Assembly (NCBI GenBank): GCA_028281105.1
Contig: JANQKQ010000051.1
Span: 1-64,000, forward strand
DNA: 64,000 bases
From: Rhizobiaceae bacterium
GTDB taxonomy: Bacteria; Pseudomonadota; Alphaproteobacteria; Rhizobiales; Rhizobiaceae
Direction of reading: 5' to 3'
Made by a program: the position numbers and the translations under genes. Below, piece after piece: positions 39,799 to 52,357 of the stretch. Position 1 is the first letter of the stretch. Every line of letters begins with the position of its first letter. A model generated the notes under the pieces. It searched no databases, was not told the origin of the DNA, and was given only the letters and a program-made list of their open reading frames with translations.

Positions 39799-41462
39799 TA
39801 CACCTTCGCCACGAACACGACGGTCACCGGCTTCTTGCCCCAGTGGTCACGGGCGGCGGCGCGAACCGCGCGGCGGACGGCGCTCTCCACCGTCGTCTCG
39901 TCCTTGCGCCGGGCCGGCGGTATGGAGCCAACCGCACTCATCGCCGCCTCGTAGAGCACATCGTCGAAAGATTCGTCCACGCCGACATTCTGCGGCATGC
40001 CCATCAGCTCGATGTCGATATCGTCAGCCAGCCGGCCGCGCTTGTCGAGAACGACGGAAACCGCCACCGCGCCCACATAGGAAAGTTTGCGTCGCGCCAC
40101 GACGCCGAGTTCGGTCGGGTTGCCGAGAATCTTGCCGTCCAGGCAAATCCTGCCCGAGGGCACCTGATCGATCACTTCCGCCTCTCCCGGCGCCAAGCGC
40201 AGCAGGTCGCCGTTGCGTACCCGTGTCACCTGCGGCACACCGGCTTCACGCGCGAGTTCCGCATGCGCGGTCAGATGCGCCGCCTCTCCGTGCACGGGAA
40301 CGCAGATTTGCGGTTTGGTCCAGTCCAGCATGGCCCTCAACTCGTTGCGGCGCGGATGTCCCGAGACATGCACCAGCGCGTCGTCGTCATCGATGATCTC
40401 CACGCCCTGGTCGATCAGCAGGTTCTTGGTCTCGATGATCGGCTTTTCGTTGCCGGGAATCGTGCGCGACGAATAGATCACGATGTCTCCGGGCGCCAGC
40501 GAGACCGTGCGATGTTCCTGGCGGGCGATCTTGGCGAGCGCAGCGCGCGCCTCTCCCTGGCTGCCGGTCAACACGATCACCAGTTCACGCCGGTCGATCG
40601 ACGGAAATTCATCCTCATCGGCGAATTCGGCGATACCGTCGAGATAGCCGTGATCGGAGGCCACGTCGATCACGCGGCGGATCGAGCTGCCCAGAAGCAT
40701 GACCCGACGCCCGGCCGCGGTGGCCGCCTGCGCGATCGAACGAATACGGCCCACATTGGACGAGAACGTGGTGACCGCGACGCGACCCGGCGCTTCGGTG
40801 ATGATCTTGGCCAGACTGTCGGAGACTTCCACTTCGGAAGGTGAAACGCCCTCGCGCATGGCGTTGGTGGAATCGCTGATCAGCGCCAGCACACCGGCCT
40901 TTCCCAGCCGCTTGAAGGCGTCTGCGTCGGTCGGCCTGCCCAGACTCGGATCGTCGTCCAGCTTCCAGTCTCCGGTATGGATCGCGGTGCCGGCCGGCGT
41001 GGTGATCGCCAGCGACATCGGCTCGGGGATCGAGTGGGTCACGTAAATCGCCTCGATCGAGAACGGGCCGATCTCAAACGTCTGGCCGGCGTTGTAGTGG
41101 ATCGGCCTTATCTCCGGCGCATCGTGCTCCCAGGCCGCCTTCGCCTCCAGCATGCCGGCGCAGAACGGCGTGCAATAGACCGGCTTTTCGAACATCGGCC
41201 AAAGCGACAACAGCGCGCCGTAATGGTCTTCGTGTGCGTGGGTGATCACGATCGCCTTGAGATCATCGCCCAGGCCGATCGCATAGCGCACGTCCGGCAG
41301 TTCCAGATCCACACCGGGCAGGTTCGGCCCGGCGAAGGTCACGCCGCAGTCGACCATGATCCACTCGCGCTTACGCGGCGGACCATAACCGTACAGCGCC
41401 AGGTTCATGCCGATCTCACCGACACCACCCAACGGCACGAATACGAATTCAGCTTCAGCCAC
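39798..41462 (-). CDS. rnj: Ribonuclease J
   Basis: Metallo-beta-lactamase/beta-CASP exo- and endoribonuclease for rRNA and mRNA processing. The 554 residues include HAHEDH (75-80), GDWKLDD, beta-CASP motifs and the C-terminal domain. The start is best placed at GTG 41462 (V/MAEAEFVFVPLGGVGEIGMN). The upstream frame encodes non-conserved residues inside birA. It overlaps the birA stop by eight bases, suggesting coupled translation. Confidence 0.94.
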   Translation of the reverse strand: MAEAEFVFVPLGGVGEIGMNLALYGYGPPRKREWIMVDCGVTFAGPNLPGVDLELPDVRYAIGLGDDLKAIVITHAHEDHYGALLSLWPMFEKPVYCTPFCAGMLEAKAAWEHDAPEIRPIHYNAGQTFEIGPFSIEAIYVTHSIPEPMSLAITTPAGTAIHTGDWKLDDDPSLGRPTDADAFKRLGKAGVLALISDSTNAMREGVSPSEVEVSDSLAKIITEAPGRVAVTTFSSNVGRIRSIAQAATAAGRRVMLLGSSIRRVIDVASDHGYLDGIAEFADEDEFPSIDRRELVIVLTGSQGEARAALAKIARQEHRTVSLAPGDIVIYSSRTIPGNEKPIIETKNLLIDQGVEIIDDDDALVHVSGHPRRNELRAMLDWTKPQICVPVHGEAAHLTAHAELAREAGVPQVTRVRNGDLLRLAPGEAEVIDQVPSGRICLDGKILGNPTELGVVARRKLSYVGAVAVSVVLDKRGRLADDIDIELMGMPQNVGVDESFDDVLYEAAMSAVGSIPPARRKDETTVESAVRRAVRAAARDHWGKKPVTVVFVAKV

Positions 41463-42240
41463 CGTCAGTAACCACCATCTCGGGCTGCATATGCGCGGCA
41501 AAGAAAATGTCGGCCGTGGAGATTGTCCGCAGCCAGCCATCGCGCTCGCGCAGCAACAGGCGCCCGGCCTCGTCTATGTTCTCGAACGTGCCGCGAAACT
41601 CGCCGTCGGGCAAGCGCGCCACCACCGGACCGCCCACTCCCACAGCATGGGCCAGCCATTGCTCTCGCAGACTGGCGAAACCGTTTCCCCGGTCCCATAG
41701 CTCAAGCACGGTCGCCATCTCGCCGGCCAGTCCTTCGAACAGCCGTGCCGGGTCTGCGGTTATGCCCTCGGCGGCCAAGCTGGTCGCAGGAAAATCGGTG
41801 CCTGGTGGGAACGATGCGCAGTTGACGCCAATGCCGATGATCACCGCCTGACCGCCCTGGTCCAACCGATGGCTCTCCAGCAGCACGCCGCTCACCTTGC
41901 GGCCTTCCAGCAACACGTCGTTGGGCCATTTCAGCGCAACGCTGCGTTCGCCGGCGACCGTGCCTATAGCCTCGCGCAGCGCTACCGAAGCGGCAAAGGT
42001 CAGGGTCGTGACCTGTTGCGCCGAACCCAGATCGCGCAGCAAAAGGGATGAGTACAGATTGCCCGGCTCGGACACCCAACCCCTGCCCCGGCTGCCGCGA
42101 CCCTGGGTTTGAGCGCGTGCGGTGATCCACAGCCGGCCGGGATCGCCGGCTTGCGCGCGTTTCAGACACTCCGCGTTGGTGGATGGGGTCTCGTCCAGGG
42201 CGAGATGGCGAAATCCGTACTGAAGCGTTTTCTCGCTCAC
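41455..42240 (-). CDS. birA: Biotin-[acetyl-CoA carboxylase] ligase
   Basis: Attaches biotin to the carboxyl-carrier protein of acetyl-CoA carboxylase. The 261-residue monofunctional form has no N-terminal DNA-binding domain, so it is not a BirA repressor. Seen are the adenylate loop GRGSRGRGW, KWPNDVLLEGRKVSGVLLE and the C-terminal SH3-like domain. Start GTG at 42240, one base after the nuoN stop. The nuoN-birA-rnj order is conserved. Confidence 0.94.
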   Translation of the reverse strand: MSEKTLQYGFRHLALDETPSTNAECLKRAQAGDPGRLWITARAQTQGRGSRGRGWVSEPGNLYSSLLLRDLGSAQQVTTLTFAASVALREAIGTVAGERSVALKWPNDVLLEGRKVSGVLLESHRLDQGGQAVIIGIGVNCASFPPGTDFPATSLAAEGITADPARLFEGLAGEMATVLELWDRGNGFASLREQWLAHAVGVGGPVVARLPDGEFRGTFENIDEAGRLLLRERDGWLRTISTADIFFAAHMQPEMVVTDGG

Positions 42241-42241
42241 G

Positions 42242-43699
42242 TCACAGCAGCGACTTGGCCGCGGTCGAGGTGATCTCGAAAACCGGGCCGGCTACCACGA
42301 AGTAGAACAGCACGAACAGGCCGGAGAGCCCGAGCACGATGCGCAGCTCGCCGGCCATCGGCACGAACTCGTTGTCGGCTTCGTCGAACCACATGATCTT
42401 GATGATGCGCAGATAATAGAACGCGCCGACCACGCTTGCCAGTACGCCAATAATCGCCAGCGCGTAAAGCTCGGCCTCGATGGCGGCGATGAACACGAAA
42501 TATTTCGCGAAGAAGCCGGCCAGCGGTGGAATCCCTGCCAATGAAAACAACAAGATCGTCAGGAAAAGCGCAATGACGGGATGGCGGGAATTCAAGCCGG
42601 CCAGATCGGAAATCTCCTCCACCATGCCGTCGGGCTGGCGCATGGCGAGAATACAGGCGAATGCGCCTAAGTTCATCACCATGTAGATCAACATGTACAG
42701 CACGACGCCGGTGACACCGGCCTCCGTGCCGGCGGCAAGCCCCACCAGGGCATAACCCATGTGGCCGATCGACGAATAGGCCATCAGCCGCTTGATGTTC
42801 CGCTGGCCGATCGCGGCAAACGCGCCAAGCGCCATCGACGCGATCGAGATGAACACGATGATCTGCTGCCAGTCGACGGTAACCGGCGCCAGCGCATCCA
42901 TCACCACGCGCACCAGCAGCGCCATGGCCGCGACCTTGGGCGCGGCGGCGAAGAACGCGGTCACCGGCGTCGGCGCGCCCTCGTAAACATCGGGCGTCCA
43001 CATGTGGAACGGCACGGCGGAAATCTTGAACGCCAAGCCGGCCATCAGGAAGACGATGCCGAAGATGACGCCGATCGAGCGATCCGGCCCCAGCGCGGTG
43101 GCAATGCCTTCGAAGCCGGTGTGGCCGGTAAACCCGTAGATGAGCGATGCACCGTACAGCAGCATGCCCGACGACAGGGCGCCGAGGACGAAATATTTCA
43201 GTCCCGCCTCGGTCGAGCGCACCGAGTCGCGGTTGATCGCAGCGAGCACATAAAGCGACAGCGACTGGAGTTCCAGGCCCAGATACAGCGCGATCAGATC
43301 GTTCGCGGAGATCATCAGCATCATGCCCAGCGTGGCGAGGACGACGAGGATCGGATATTCGAACCGGTCGAACTGCTCGCGCCGTGTGAAGCCCACCGAC
43401 ATGGCGATCACCGCGATCGAGCCGATAAGCACCAACAGCTTCATCAGCCGCGCAAACGAATCGAGCACGAAAGCGCCGTGCATCGTGGTCTGCGGCTCGC
43501 TGGCATAGTCGCCGGTAAGCCACATCAGCGTCACGGTGGCGATGATCAAAAGCGCGATCGACAGCCCGGTTACCCATTGGCTGGCCCTCTCGCCCGCAAA
43601 CGAACCGACCATCAACAGCACCATGGCGCCGCCGGCCAGCCACAGCTCCGGCAAAGCCAGGGTCAGGTTGGGGATCGCGATCATCAGTTCTTCGGTCAT
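42242..43699 (-). CDS. nuoN: NADH-quinone oxidoreductase subunit N
   Basis: Antiporter-like membrane subunit of complex I, with about 14 helices and 485 residues. The proton-antiporter core is seen in [26 protein letters not shown] and [36 protein letters not shown], including the conserved Lys and His of the channel. It is the last nuo gene and is read before birA. Confidence 0.97.
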   Translation of the reverse strand: MTEELMIAIPNLTLALPELWLAGGAMVLLMVGSFAGERASQWVTGLSIALLIIATVTLMWLTGDYASEPQTTMHGAFVLDSFARLMKLLVLIGSIAVIAMSVGFTRREQFDRFEYPILVVLATLGMMLMISANDLIALYLGLELQSLSLYVLAAINRDSVRSTEAGLKYFVLGALSSGMLLYGASLIYGFTGHTGFEGIATALGPDRSIGVIFGIVFLMAGLAFKISAVPFHMWTPDVYEGAPTPVTAFFAAAPKVAAMALLVRVVMDALAPVTVDWQQIIVFISIASMALGAFAAIGQRNIKRLMAYSSIGHMGYALVGLAAGTEAGVTGVVLYMLIYMVMNLGAFACILAMRQPDGMVEEISDLAGLNSRHPVIALFLTILLFSLAGIPPLAGFFAKYFVFIAAIEAELYALAIIGVLASVVGAFYYLRIIKIMWFDEADNEFVPMAGELRIVLGLSGLFVLFYFVVAGPVFEITSTAAKSLL

Positions 43700-43710
43700 C
43701 GTGGGTGCGC

Positions 43711-45267
43711 CTACCGGTTGGCCGCCTGGTCGAACGGCGCGGCCGCTTCGATCGCCGCATTGTAATTTTCGATGAGCAGTGTGACCGAGGCTTCGGTCAC
43801 ATCGAATACCGGCGCCGGATAGACGCCGAAAAAGATCACCAGTACCACCAGCGGATACAGGATCATCTTTTCACGCCTGGACAGATCCAGCAGCGACTTC
43901 AGCGCCTCCTTCTCCAGCGCACCGAAGATCACACGGCGGTACAGCCACAGCGCGTAGCCGGCCGACAGGATGACGCCCGTGGCGGCGAAGAACGCCACCC
44001 AGGTGTTGACCTGGAAGACGCCCAGCAGCGTCAGAAACTCGCCGACGAAGCCCGAGGTGCCCGGCAGGCCCACATTGGCAAGCGTGAACACCATGAACAC
44101 CGCGGCATAGGCCGGCATGCGGTTGACCAGCCCGCCATAGGCGGCGATCTCGCGTGTGTGCATGCGGTCGTAGACCACGCCGACGCACAGGAACAACGCG
44201 CCCGAAACCAGCCCGTGCGACAGCATTTGATAAATGCCGCCCTGGATTCCGTGCATGTTGAAGGCGAAGATGCCCATGGTCACGAAGCCCATATGGGCGA
44301 CCGACGAATAGGCGATCAGCTTCTTCATGTCCTCCTGCATCAACGCCACCAGCGACGTGTAGACGATGGCGACGACCGACAGGGCGAAGATCAGCGGCGC
44401 AAGGTCGGCCGACGCCAACGGGAACATCGGCAGCGAGAAGCGCAGGAAGCCATAACCGCCCATCTTCAGCAGGATCGCCGCCAGCACCACCGAGCCCGCC
44501 GTGGGCGCCTCCACATGGGCGTCGGGCAGCCAGGTGTGCACCGGCCACATCGGCATCTTGACCGCGAAGGATGCAAAAAAAGCAAGCCAAAGCCAGGTCT
44601 GCAGGGTCTGCGAGAAGAACAGCGGATCGTCGGCCACCGCCGCTATGAGATCAGGGATCGACGAGGGGTTCTCCAGACCCGCAGTGTCGGCCTGCCAGTA
44701 GATCGCCATGATGGCGAGCAGCATCAGCACCGAGCCGGCCAGCGTGTACAGGAAGAACTTGAAGCTGGCGTAGACCCGCCGTGCGCCGCCCCACACGCCG
44801 ATGATGATGAACATCGGGATCAGCCCGGCCTCGAACACGATGTAGAACAGCATCAGATCGAGCGCGCAGAACACCGCGATCATGAAGGTCTCCAGAACCA
44901 GGAACGCGATCATGTATTCCTTGAGGTTCTTTTGAACGTTCTCCCAGCTCGCCAGGATGCAGAACGGCATCAGGAACGTGGTGAGAATGACGAACAGCAT
45001 CGATATGCCGTCGACGCCGAGCCGATAGCTCATGAACGGGCCGATCGACAGCCACTCGACCTCCTCGACCATCTGGAAGCCGGATTTCGAGTTGTCGAAG
45101 TTGATCCAGACGAACAGCGACAGGACGAAGGTGAAGACGGTCGTGAACAGTGCAACGTTGCGGATATTGCGGCGCGCGATGTCGGAATCGGCGGTAATCA
45201 GCGCGATCATCAGCGCGCCTACCAGCGGTATCGCCATCACCGCGGAAAGGATCGGCCAGTCGCCCAT
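43711..45267 (-). CDS. nuoM: NADH-quinone oxidoreductase subunit M
   Basis: Second antiporter-like subunit, 518 residues and about 14 helices. Conserved Glu region [20 protein letters not shown], and the channel stretch [44 protein letters not shown]. Its ATG begins right after the nuoL stop (TAGATG), so translation is coupled. Confidence 0.97.
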   Translation of the reverse strand: MGDWPILSAVMAIPLVGALMIALITADSDIARRNIRNVALFTTVFTFVLSLFVWINFDNSKSGFQMVEEVEWLSIGPFMSYRLGVDGISMLFVILTTFLMPFCILASWENVQKNLKEYMIAFLVLETFMIAVFCALDLMLFYIVFEAGLIPMFIIIGVWGGARRVYASFKFFLYTLAGSVLMLLAIMAIYWQADTAGLENPSSIPDLIAAVADDPLFFSQTLQTWLWLAFFASFAVKMPMWPVHTWLPDAHVEAPTAGSVVLAAILLKMGGYGFLRFSLPMFPLASADLAPLIFALSVVAIVYTSLVALMQEDMKKLIAYSSVAHMGFVTMGIFAFNMHGIQGGIYQMLSHGLVSGALFLCVGVVYDRMHTREIAAYGGLVNRMPAYAAVFMVFTLANVGLPGTSGFVGEFLTLLGVFQVNTWVAFFAATGVILSAGYALWLYRRVIFGALEKEALKSLLDLSRREKMILYPLVVLVIFFGVYPAPVFDVTEASVTLLIENYNAAIEAAAPFDQAANR

Positions 45268-47265
<1,998 letters not shown>

Positions 47266-47279
47266 GCGCTACAGCCCCG

Positions 47280-47588
47280 CTAGCCCTTCATCATGTTGAC
47301 GTCTTCGACCGCGATCGTGCCGCGATTGCGGAAGAACACGACGAGGATGGCAAGCCCGATGGCCGCCTCGGCGGCAGCCACCGTGAGCACCAGCATGGCG
47401 AACACCTGGCCCATCAGGTCGCCCAGATGCTGGGAGAAGGCGACGAAGTTGATGTTGACGGCCAACAAGATGAGCTCGATCGACATCAGGATGACGATGA
47501 CGTTCTTCCGGTTGAGGAAGATGCCCACCATGCCGATGCTGAACAGGATCGCGCCGACGGTGAGGAAGTGGGAAATGCCGATCTGCAT
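47280..47588 (-). CDS. nuoK: NADH-quinone oxidoreductase subunit K
   Basis: Three-helix membrane subunit, 102 residues. It has the two buried Glu of the family in [15 protein letters not shown] and [16 protein letters not shown]. It lies between nuoJ and nuoL with gaps of 6 and 14 bases. Confidence 0.97.
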   Translation of the reverse strand: MQIGISHFLTVGAILFSIGMVGIFLNRKNVIVILMSIELILLAVNINFVAFSQHLGDLMGQVFAMLVLTVAAAEAAIGLAILVVFFRNRGTIAVEDVNMMKG

Positions 47589-47594
47589 CGCTGT

Positions 47595-48209
47595 TCAGAT
47601 CCCCTTACCCGATTCAACCTTGCGCACCTCGATCGCGGTCTCGCGCGAGCGAGCGATCTGCGACGAGATATCCTGACGGCGCACGTTCTCCTTGTGGCGC
47701 AGGGTAAGCACGATGGCGCCGATCATCGCCACCAGCAGGATCATGCCCGCCACCTGGAAGAAGAAGATGTAGCGGGTGTAGAGCACGTTGCCGATCGCTT
47801 CGATATTCGAGGTCTCGCTCAAGTCCGGGATCGGCTCGACCGCGGCGCCGACCGCGCCGGGAGCGGCGATCCAACTGCCCAGCACCAGCAGCAGTTCGAC
47901 CAGCACGATGAGCCCGATCACGCCGCCGATCGGCGCATATTGCTGAAAGCCCTGGCGCAGTTCGGCGAAGTTGATGTCCAACATCATGACCACAAACAGA
48001 AACAACACCGCTACTGCGCCCACATAGACGACGATCAGGATGAGGGCGAGAAACTCAGCACCAGCCAGCATGAACAGGCCGGCCGCATTTATGAAAGCCA
48101 GGACTAGAAACAGCACCGCGTGAACCGGATTGCGCACGGCGATCACCATGAACGCGGAGAAAATCGTTACCGTCGCAAACAGGTAGAAGAAAAGGCTCGC
48201 CAATATCAT
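47595..48209 (-). CDS. nuoJ: NADH-quinone oxidoreductase subunit J
   Basis: Five-helix membrane subunit of 204 residues. The conserved third-helix region is ILIVVYVGAVAVLFLFVVMMLDI. A hydrophilic C-terminus of about 40 residues follows the last helix. 27 bases separate it from nuoI. Confidence 0.97.
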   Translation of the reverse strand: MILASLFFYLFATVTIFSAFMVIAVRNPVHAVLFLVLAFINAAGLFMLAGAEFLALILIVVYVGAVAVLFLFVVMMLDINFAELRQGFQQYAPIGGVIGLIVLVELLLVLGSWIAAPGAVGAAVEPIPDLSETSNIEAIGNVLYTRYIFFFQVAGMILLVAMIGAIVLTLRHKENVRRQDISSQIARSRETAIEVRKVESGKGI

Positions 48210-48236
48210 CGTGCTATCAATCCCGCTCCGCCATCA

Positions 48237-48725
48237 TCACCGATACGGTGCGTCCATGCGCAGGTTCTCGGCGATCTCGCGCTCCCAGCGGTCGCCGTTG
48301 GCCAGCAGCTTGTCTTTGTCGAAATACAGTTCCTCGCGCGTTTCGGTGGCGAACTCGAAGTTCGGCCCCTCGACGATCGCATCGACCGGGCACGCCTCCT
48401 GGCAGAAGCCGCAATAGATGCATTTGACCATGTCGATGTCGTAGCGGATGGTGCGCCGCGTGCCGTCGTTGCGCCGCGGGCCGGCTTCGATGGTGATCGC
48501 CTGGGCCGGGCAGATCGCCTCGCACAGCTTGCACGCGATGCAGCGCTCCTCGCCGTTGGGATAGCGGCGTAGCGCGTGCTCGCCGCGAAAGCGCGGGCTG
48601 ACCGGCCCTTTCTCGAACGGGTAATTGATCGTCGACTTGGGCGCGAAGAAATAGCGCAAAGCCAGGAAGAATGCCGAGAAGAACTCCCACAAAAGGAGCG
48701 CCTTGGCAGCTTGAGCTAACGCCAT
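48237..48725 (-). CDS. nuoI: NADH-quinone oxidoreductase subunit I
   Basis: Peripheral-arm subunit carrying clusters N6a and N6b. Of 162 residues, the eight ligands are Cys62, 65, 68, 72 ([12 protein letters not shown]) and Cys102, 105, 108, 112 ([12 protein letters not shown]). The N-terminal amphipathic helix lies on the membrane. Confidence 0.98.
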   Translation of the reverse strand: MALAQAAKALLLWEFFSAFFLALRYFFAPKSTINYPFEKGPVSPRFRGEHALRRYPNGEERCIACKLCEAICPAQAITIEAGPRRNDGTRRTIRYDIDMVKCIYCGFCQEACPVDAIVEGPNFEFATETREELYFDKDKLLANGDRWEREIAENLRMDAPYR

Positions 48726-48744
48726 CTTTGCCTCCTTGCATTGC

Positions 48745-49791
48745 TCATGGCGCCCACCCCATCAACTGCAGCACGAGCGCGGTCAGGAACACGCCGGCCA
48801 GCGACAGAGGCAGGAACACCTTCCAGCCCAGCCGCATCAACTGGTCGTAGCGATAGCGCGGCACGAAGGTGCGCACCATGGCCATGCAGAAAAAGACGAA
48901 GAGCATCTTCAGCACGAACCAGAAGACGCCGGGCAGCCAATTGAACGGCGCGATGTCCACCGGCGGCAGCCAGCCGCCCAGGAACAGCACGGTGGTCAGC
49001 CCGCACATCAGGATGATGGCTACGAACTCGCCGAGGAAGAACAGCAGGAACAGGGTGGACGAGTATTCGACCATGTGGCCGGCGACCAGTTCGGACTCCG
49101 CCTCCGGCAGATCGAACGGCGGGCGATTCGTCTCCGCGATGGCGGAGATGAAAAAGATGATGAAGATCGGGAACAGCGGCAGCCAGTACCAGTCCAGCGC
49201 CGAACTGGGGGCTCCCATCATGGTGCCGAGCCCGGTGGCCTGGGACATCACGATCTCGCTGAGATTGAGCGAGCCCACGCACAGCAGCACGCAAATGATG
49301 ACGAAGCCGATGGAGACTTCATATGAGACCATCTGCGCCGCCGAACGCAGCGCCGCCAGGAACGGATATTTCGAGTTCGACGCCCAGCCGCCCATGATCA
49401 CGCCGTAGACTTCCAACGAAGTCACCGCGAAGATGAACAGGATACCGAGATTGATGTCGGCGACGGCCCAGTTCGGCGCGACCGGGATCACCGCCCAGGC
49501 CGACATGGCCAGCACGGCCGAAATCAGCGGCGCCAGCAAGAACACCACCTTGGAAGAGCCGGCCGGGATTATCGGCTCCTTGAAGAAGAATTTCAGCAGA
49601 TCGGCGAACGACTGCAGCAGGCCCCAGGGCCCGACCACATTGGGGCCGCGACGAAGCTGGACGGCGGCGAATATCTTACGGTCGGCGTACAGGATGTAGG
49701 CGGTGAACAACAACAGCGCGACGAGCACGGCAACGCTGTGCGCGACGATGATCGCGCCCGGGATCACGTAGGTGTCGATGAAGGCCGCCAT
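48745..49791 (-). CDS. nuoH: NADH-quinone oxidoreductase subunit H
   Basis: Membrane subunit forming part of the quinone chamber, 348 residues and eight helices. Typical stretches are [43 protein letters not shown], and [19 protein letters not shown] with the quinone-site acids. Confidence 0.98.
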   Translation of the reverse strand: MAAFIDTYVIPGAIIVAHSVAVLVALLLFTAYILYADRKIFAAVQLRRGPNVVGPWGLLQSFADLLKFFFKEPIIPAGSSKVVFLLAPLISAVLAMSAWAVIPVAPNWAVADINLGILFIFAVTSLEVYGVIMGGWASNSKYPFLAALRSAAQMVSYEVSIGFVIICVLLCVGSLNLSEIVMSQATGLGTMMGAPSSALDWYWLPLFPIFIIFFISAIAETNRPPFDLPEAESELVAGHMVEYSSTLFLLFFLGEFVAIILMCGLTTVLFLGGWLPPVDIAPFNWLPGVFWFVLKMLFVFFCMAMVRTFVPRYRYDQLMRLGWKVFLPLSLAGVFLTALVLQLMGWAP

Positions 49792-49803
49792 CGCCCGCCG
49801 CTC

Positions 49804-51882
49804 CTATTCCGCCGCCTGGGCCAGCGCACCGCTGGCCAGCGCCGAGCATTCGCCCATCACCTTCGATGCACGCGCGATCGGGTTGGTCAGATAATAATCC
49901 GCGATCGGGCTCTTGAACGATGCGGCGAGGGTTTTGCCGGACTTGCTGGCCATAGCCTTTACATCAGCCGCGTCGCCGGCCGCAACCTCGTCGAGTCCGC
50001 CCAGGTGCGGATATTCGCCAATCAGCTGCCGGCGAAGCTGGCCGAGATTGTCGAACGGCAACGGCTGGCCCAACACGGCGGAAAGCGCGCGGAAGATCGC
50101 CCATTCCTCCCTGGCCTCCCCGGGCGCGAACGCCGCCCGGCTGCCCATTTGCACCCGGCCTTCGGTGTTGACGTAGATTGCGGACTTCTCGGTATAGGCG
50201 GCGGCCGGCAGGATGACGTCGGCACGATGCGCGCCAGCATCGCCGTGCGACCCGACATAGACCACGAAGCCCTTGAGCTTGCCCATGTCGATTTCATCGG
50301 CGCCCAACAGGAAAGTGACATCCATGGAGCCAAGCACGTCGGCCGTCGCCTTGCCGCCCTTGCCCGGCACGAAGCCGATGTCGAGCCCGCCGACGCGCGA
50401 CGCCGCTGTGTGCAGGACGCAGTAGCCGTTCCAGTCGTCGCGCACCGCGCCGACCGAGACCGCAAGATGAGCGGCAAGCGCGGCGATCTGTGGCCCGTCG
50501 GGTCGCGCCAGCGCGCCCTGCCCGATCACGATCAGCGGATTCTTGGCCTTGTTCAGTTTGGCGACGAACTTGTCTTTGCCGCCGATGAGCGCCTTCAAGG
50601 CGCTCGCACCGGCGCCCAGATGGGTCGTCGGGTAGCGCAGGTCCGCATCCTCGCCGATGATGCCGACCGGATAGGCGCCGGCCCGACCGCGCTGGCCCAG
50701 GCGCGCGTTGACAAGTGACGCTTCGACGCGCGGATTGCAGCCGATGAGAAGCGCCGCATCGGAGGCCGCAATGCCCTCCAGCGTCGCATTGAACAGGTAG
50801 CTGGCCCGCCCCTGCGCCGGGTCCAGCGCGCTGTTCGCCTCTCGACAGTCGATGTTCTTCGAACCCAATGCCGCCATCAGCTGCTTGAGCGCATACATGT
50901 CCTCGACCGCTGCCAGATCGCCGGCGATCGCGCCGATCTTGGCCGGCTTCGTCTTGTCGAGCTTCGCCTTGATCGCGGCGAACGCCTCATTCCAGGAGGC
51001 CGCGATCAGCTTGCCGCCCTTGCGCACAAACGGCCGGTCGAGGCGCTGGGTGCGCAGGCCGTCCCAGATGAAGCGGGTCTTGTCGGAAATCCACTCCTCG
51101 TTCACCGCTTCGTTGAGACGCGGCAGGATGCGCATGACCTCGCGCCCGCGCGCGTCCACGCGGATGTTGGATCCGACCGCGTCCATCACGTCGATGGTCT
51201 CGGTCTTGGTCAGTTCCCACGGACGAGCGGTGTCCTGATAAGGCCGCGAGGTGAGCGCGCCCACGGGACACAGATCGATCACGTTGCCCTGCAACTCCGA
51301 CGTCATCGCCCGTTCCAGATAGGTGGTGATCTCCGCGTCCTCGCCGCGGCCGATCAGGCCCAGTTCTGAGATGCCGGCCACTTCCGTGGTGAAGCGCACG
51401 CAGCGGGTGCAGTGGATGCACCGGGTCATCTTGGTGCGCACCAGCGGGCCGATATATTTGTCCTCGACGGCGCGCTTGTTCTCGGCGAAGCGGTTCTTGT
51501 CGATGCCATAGGCCATCGCCTGGTCCTGCAGATCGCACTCGCCACCCTGGTCGCAGATCGGGCAGTCGAGCGGATGGTTGATCAGCAGGAATTCCATCAC
51601 CCCTTCGCGCGCCTTCTTGACCATCGGCGACTTGGTCATGACCTCAGGCGGCTCGCCATTCGGTCCGGGTCGCAGATCGCGCACGCCCATGGCGCATGAG
51701 GCGGCCGGCTTGGGTGGCCCGCCCTTCACTTCCACCAAGCACATGCGGCAGTTGCCGGCGATCGACAGGCGCTCATGGAAGCAGAAGCGCGGAATCTCCG
51801 CACCCGCCTCCTCGCACGCTTGAAGAAGCGTGTAGTGGTCGGGAACCTCGACCTCGTTGCCGTCGACGATCAGTTTGGCCAT
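49804..51882 (-). CDS. nuoG: NADH-quinone oxidoreductase subunit G
   Basis: Large peripheral-arm subunit, 692 residues. The N-terminal [2Fe-2S] domain has Cys34, 45, 48 and 63. His-Cys3 ligands are in HPLDCPICDQGGECDLQ, and a [4Fe-4S] domain begins CIHCTRCVRF. A molybdopterin-oxidoreductase-like domain without cofactor follows from about 220. The C-terminus is Ala-rich. It is read after the DUF3291 gene, a foreign member of the operon. Confidence 0.97.
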   Translation of the reverse strand: MAKLIVDGNEVEVPDHYTLLQACEEAGAEIPRFCFHERLSIAGNCRMCLVEVKGGPPKPAASCAMGVRDLRPGPNGEPPEVMTKSPMVKKAREGVMEFLLINHPLDCPICDQGGECDLQDQAMAYGIDKNRFAENKRAVEDKYIGPLVRTKMTRCIHCTRCVRFTTEVAGISELGLIGRGEDAEITTYLERAMTSELQGNVIDLCPVGALTSRPYQDTARPWELTKTETIDVMDAVGSNIRVDARGREVMRILPRLNEAVNEEWISDKTRFIWDGLRTQRLDRPFVRKGGKLIAASWNEAFAAIKAKLDKTKPAKIGAIAGDLAAVEDMYALKQLMAALGSKNIDCREANSALDPAQGRASYLFNATLEGIAASDAALLIGCNPRVEASLVNARLGQRGRAGAYPVGIIGEDADLRYPTTHLGAGASALKALIGGKDKFVAKLNKAKNPLIVIGQGALARPDGPQIAALAAHLAVSVGAVRDDWNGYCVLHTAASRVGGLDIGFVPGKGGKATADVLGSMDVTFLLGADEIDMGKLKGFVVYVGSHGDAGAHRADVILPAAAYTEKSAIYVNTEGRVQMGSRAAFAPGEAREEWAIFRALSAVLGQPLPFDNLGQLRRQLIGEYPHLGGLDEVAAGDAADVKAMASKSGKTLAASFKSPIADYYLTNPIARASKVMGECSALASGALAQAAE

Positions 51883-51894
51883 CGATCTATCTTT

Positions 51895-52353
51895 CTATCC
51901 GCAGCGCTGGCTCTGCCACAGTTTCACATGCGGCAGATGCGCCCAGTCGAAGGCGTGGTCGGTGTTGCCGTGGGCGTCGAGATGGTCCAGCCGCTCCTTG
52001 GCCTCTTGCAGGCTCGGTTGATGGCCCTCCTCGACCCACCACATGACGAAGTGATGCGATTTCATCGCCGAGAACCACTCGTGCTTGCGGTTGTAGAAGC
52101 GCTTGTGGACCGTGTTCCAGACGAAATGTTCCAGATGCTCCGGCGTCTCCCACACGCTCATGTTGGCCACGGTGTCCGGCCAGGGTGTGGGTATATTCAT
52201 CGCGTGACCGCTGTCGTCCTTATGCATCCACACATAGCCGGGCATGGTGCGCGCCAGCGCGTTGACGCGGCCCAGATTGTTCATGAAGTCCGCGATGCGC
52301 GGATCGTCGAGCGGGTATTTGGCGACCGCGATGTTGAGTTGGGCAAGGTGCAT
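51895..52353 (-). CDS. DUF3291 protein inserted between nuoF and nuoG
   Basis: Encodes 152 residues of the DUF3291 family, probably a ferredoxin-like alpha/beta barrel related to antibiotic-biosynthesis monooxygenases. It is rich in His and Trp (HHFVMWWVEEGH). No cofactor motif or signal peptide is visible. It starts four bases after the nuoF stop and ends 12 bases before nuoG, so it is fully embedded in the operon. Function in complex I is not known to me. Confidence 0.82.
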   Translation of the reverse strand: MHLAQLNIAVAKYPLDDPRIADFMNNLGRVNALARTMPGYVWMHKDDSGHAMNIPTPWPDTVANMSVWETPEHLEHFVWNTVHKRFYNRKHEWFSAMKSHHFVMWWVEEGHQPSLQEAKERLDHLDAHGNTDHAFDWAHLPHVKLWQSQRCG

Positions 52354-52357
52354 CGTC

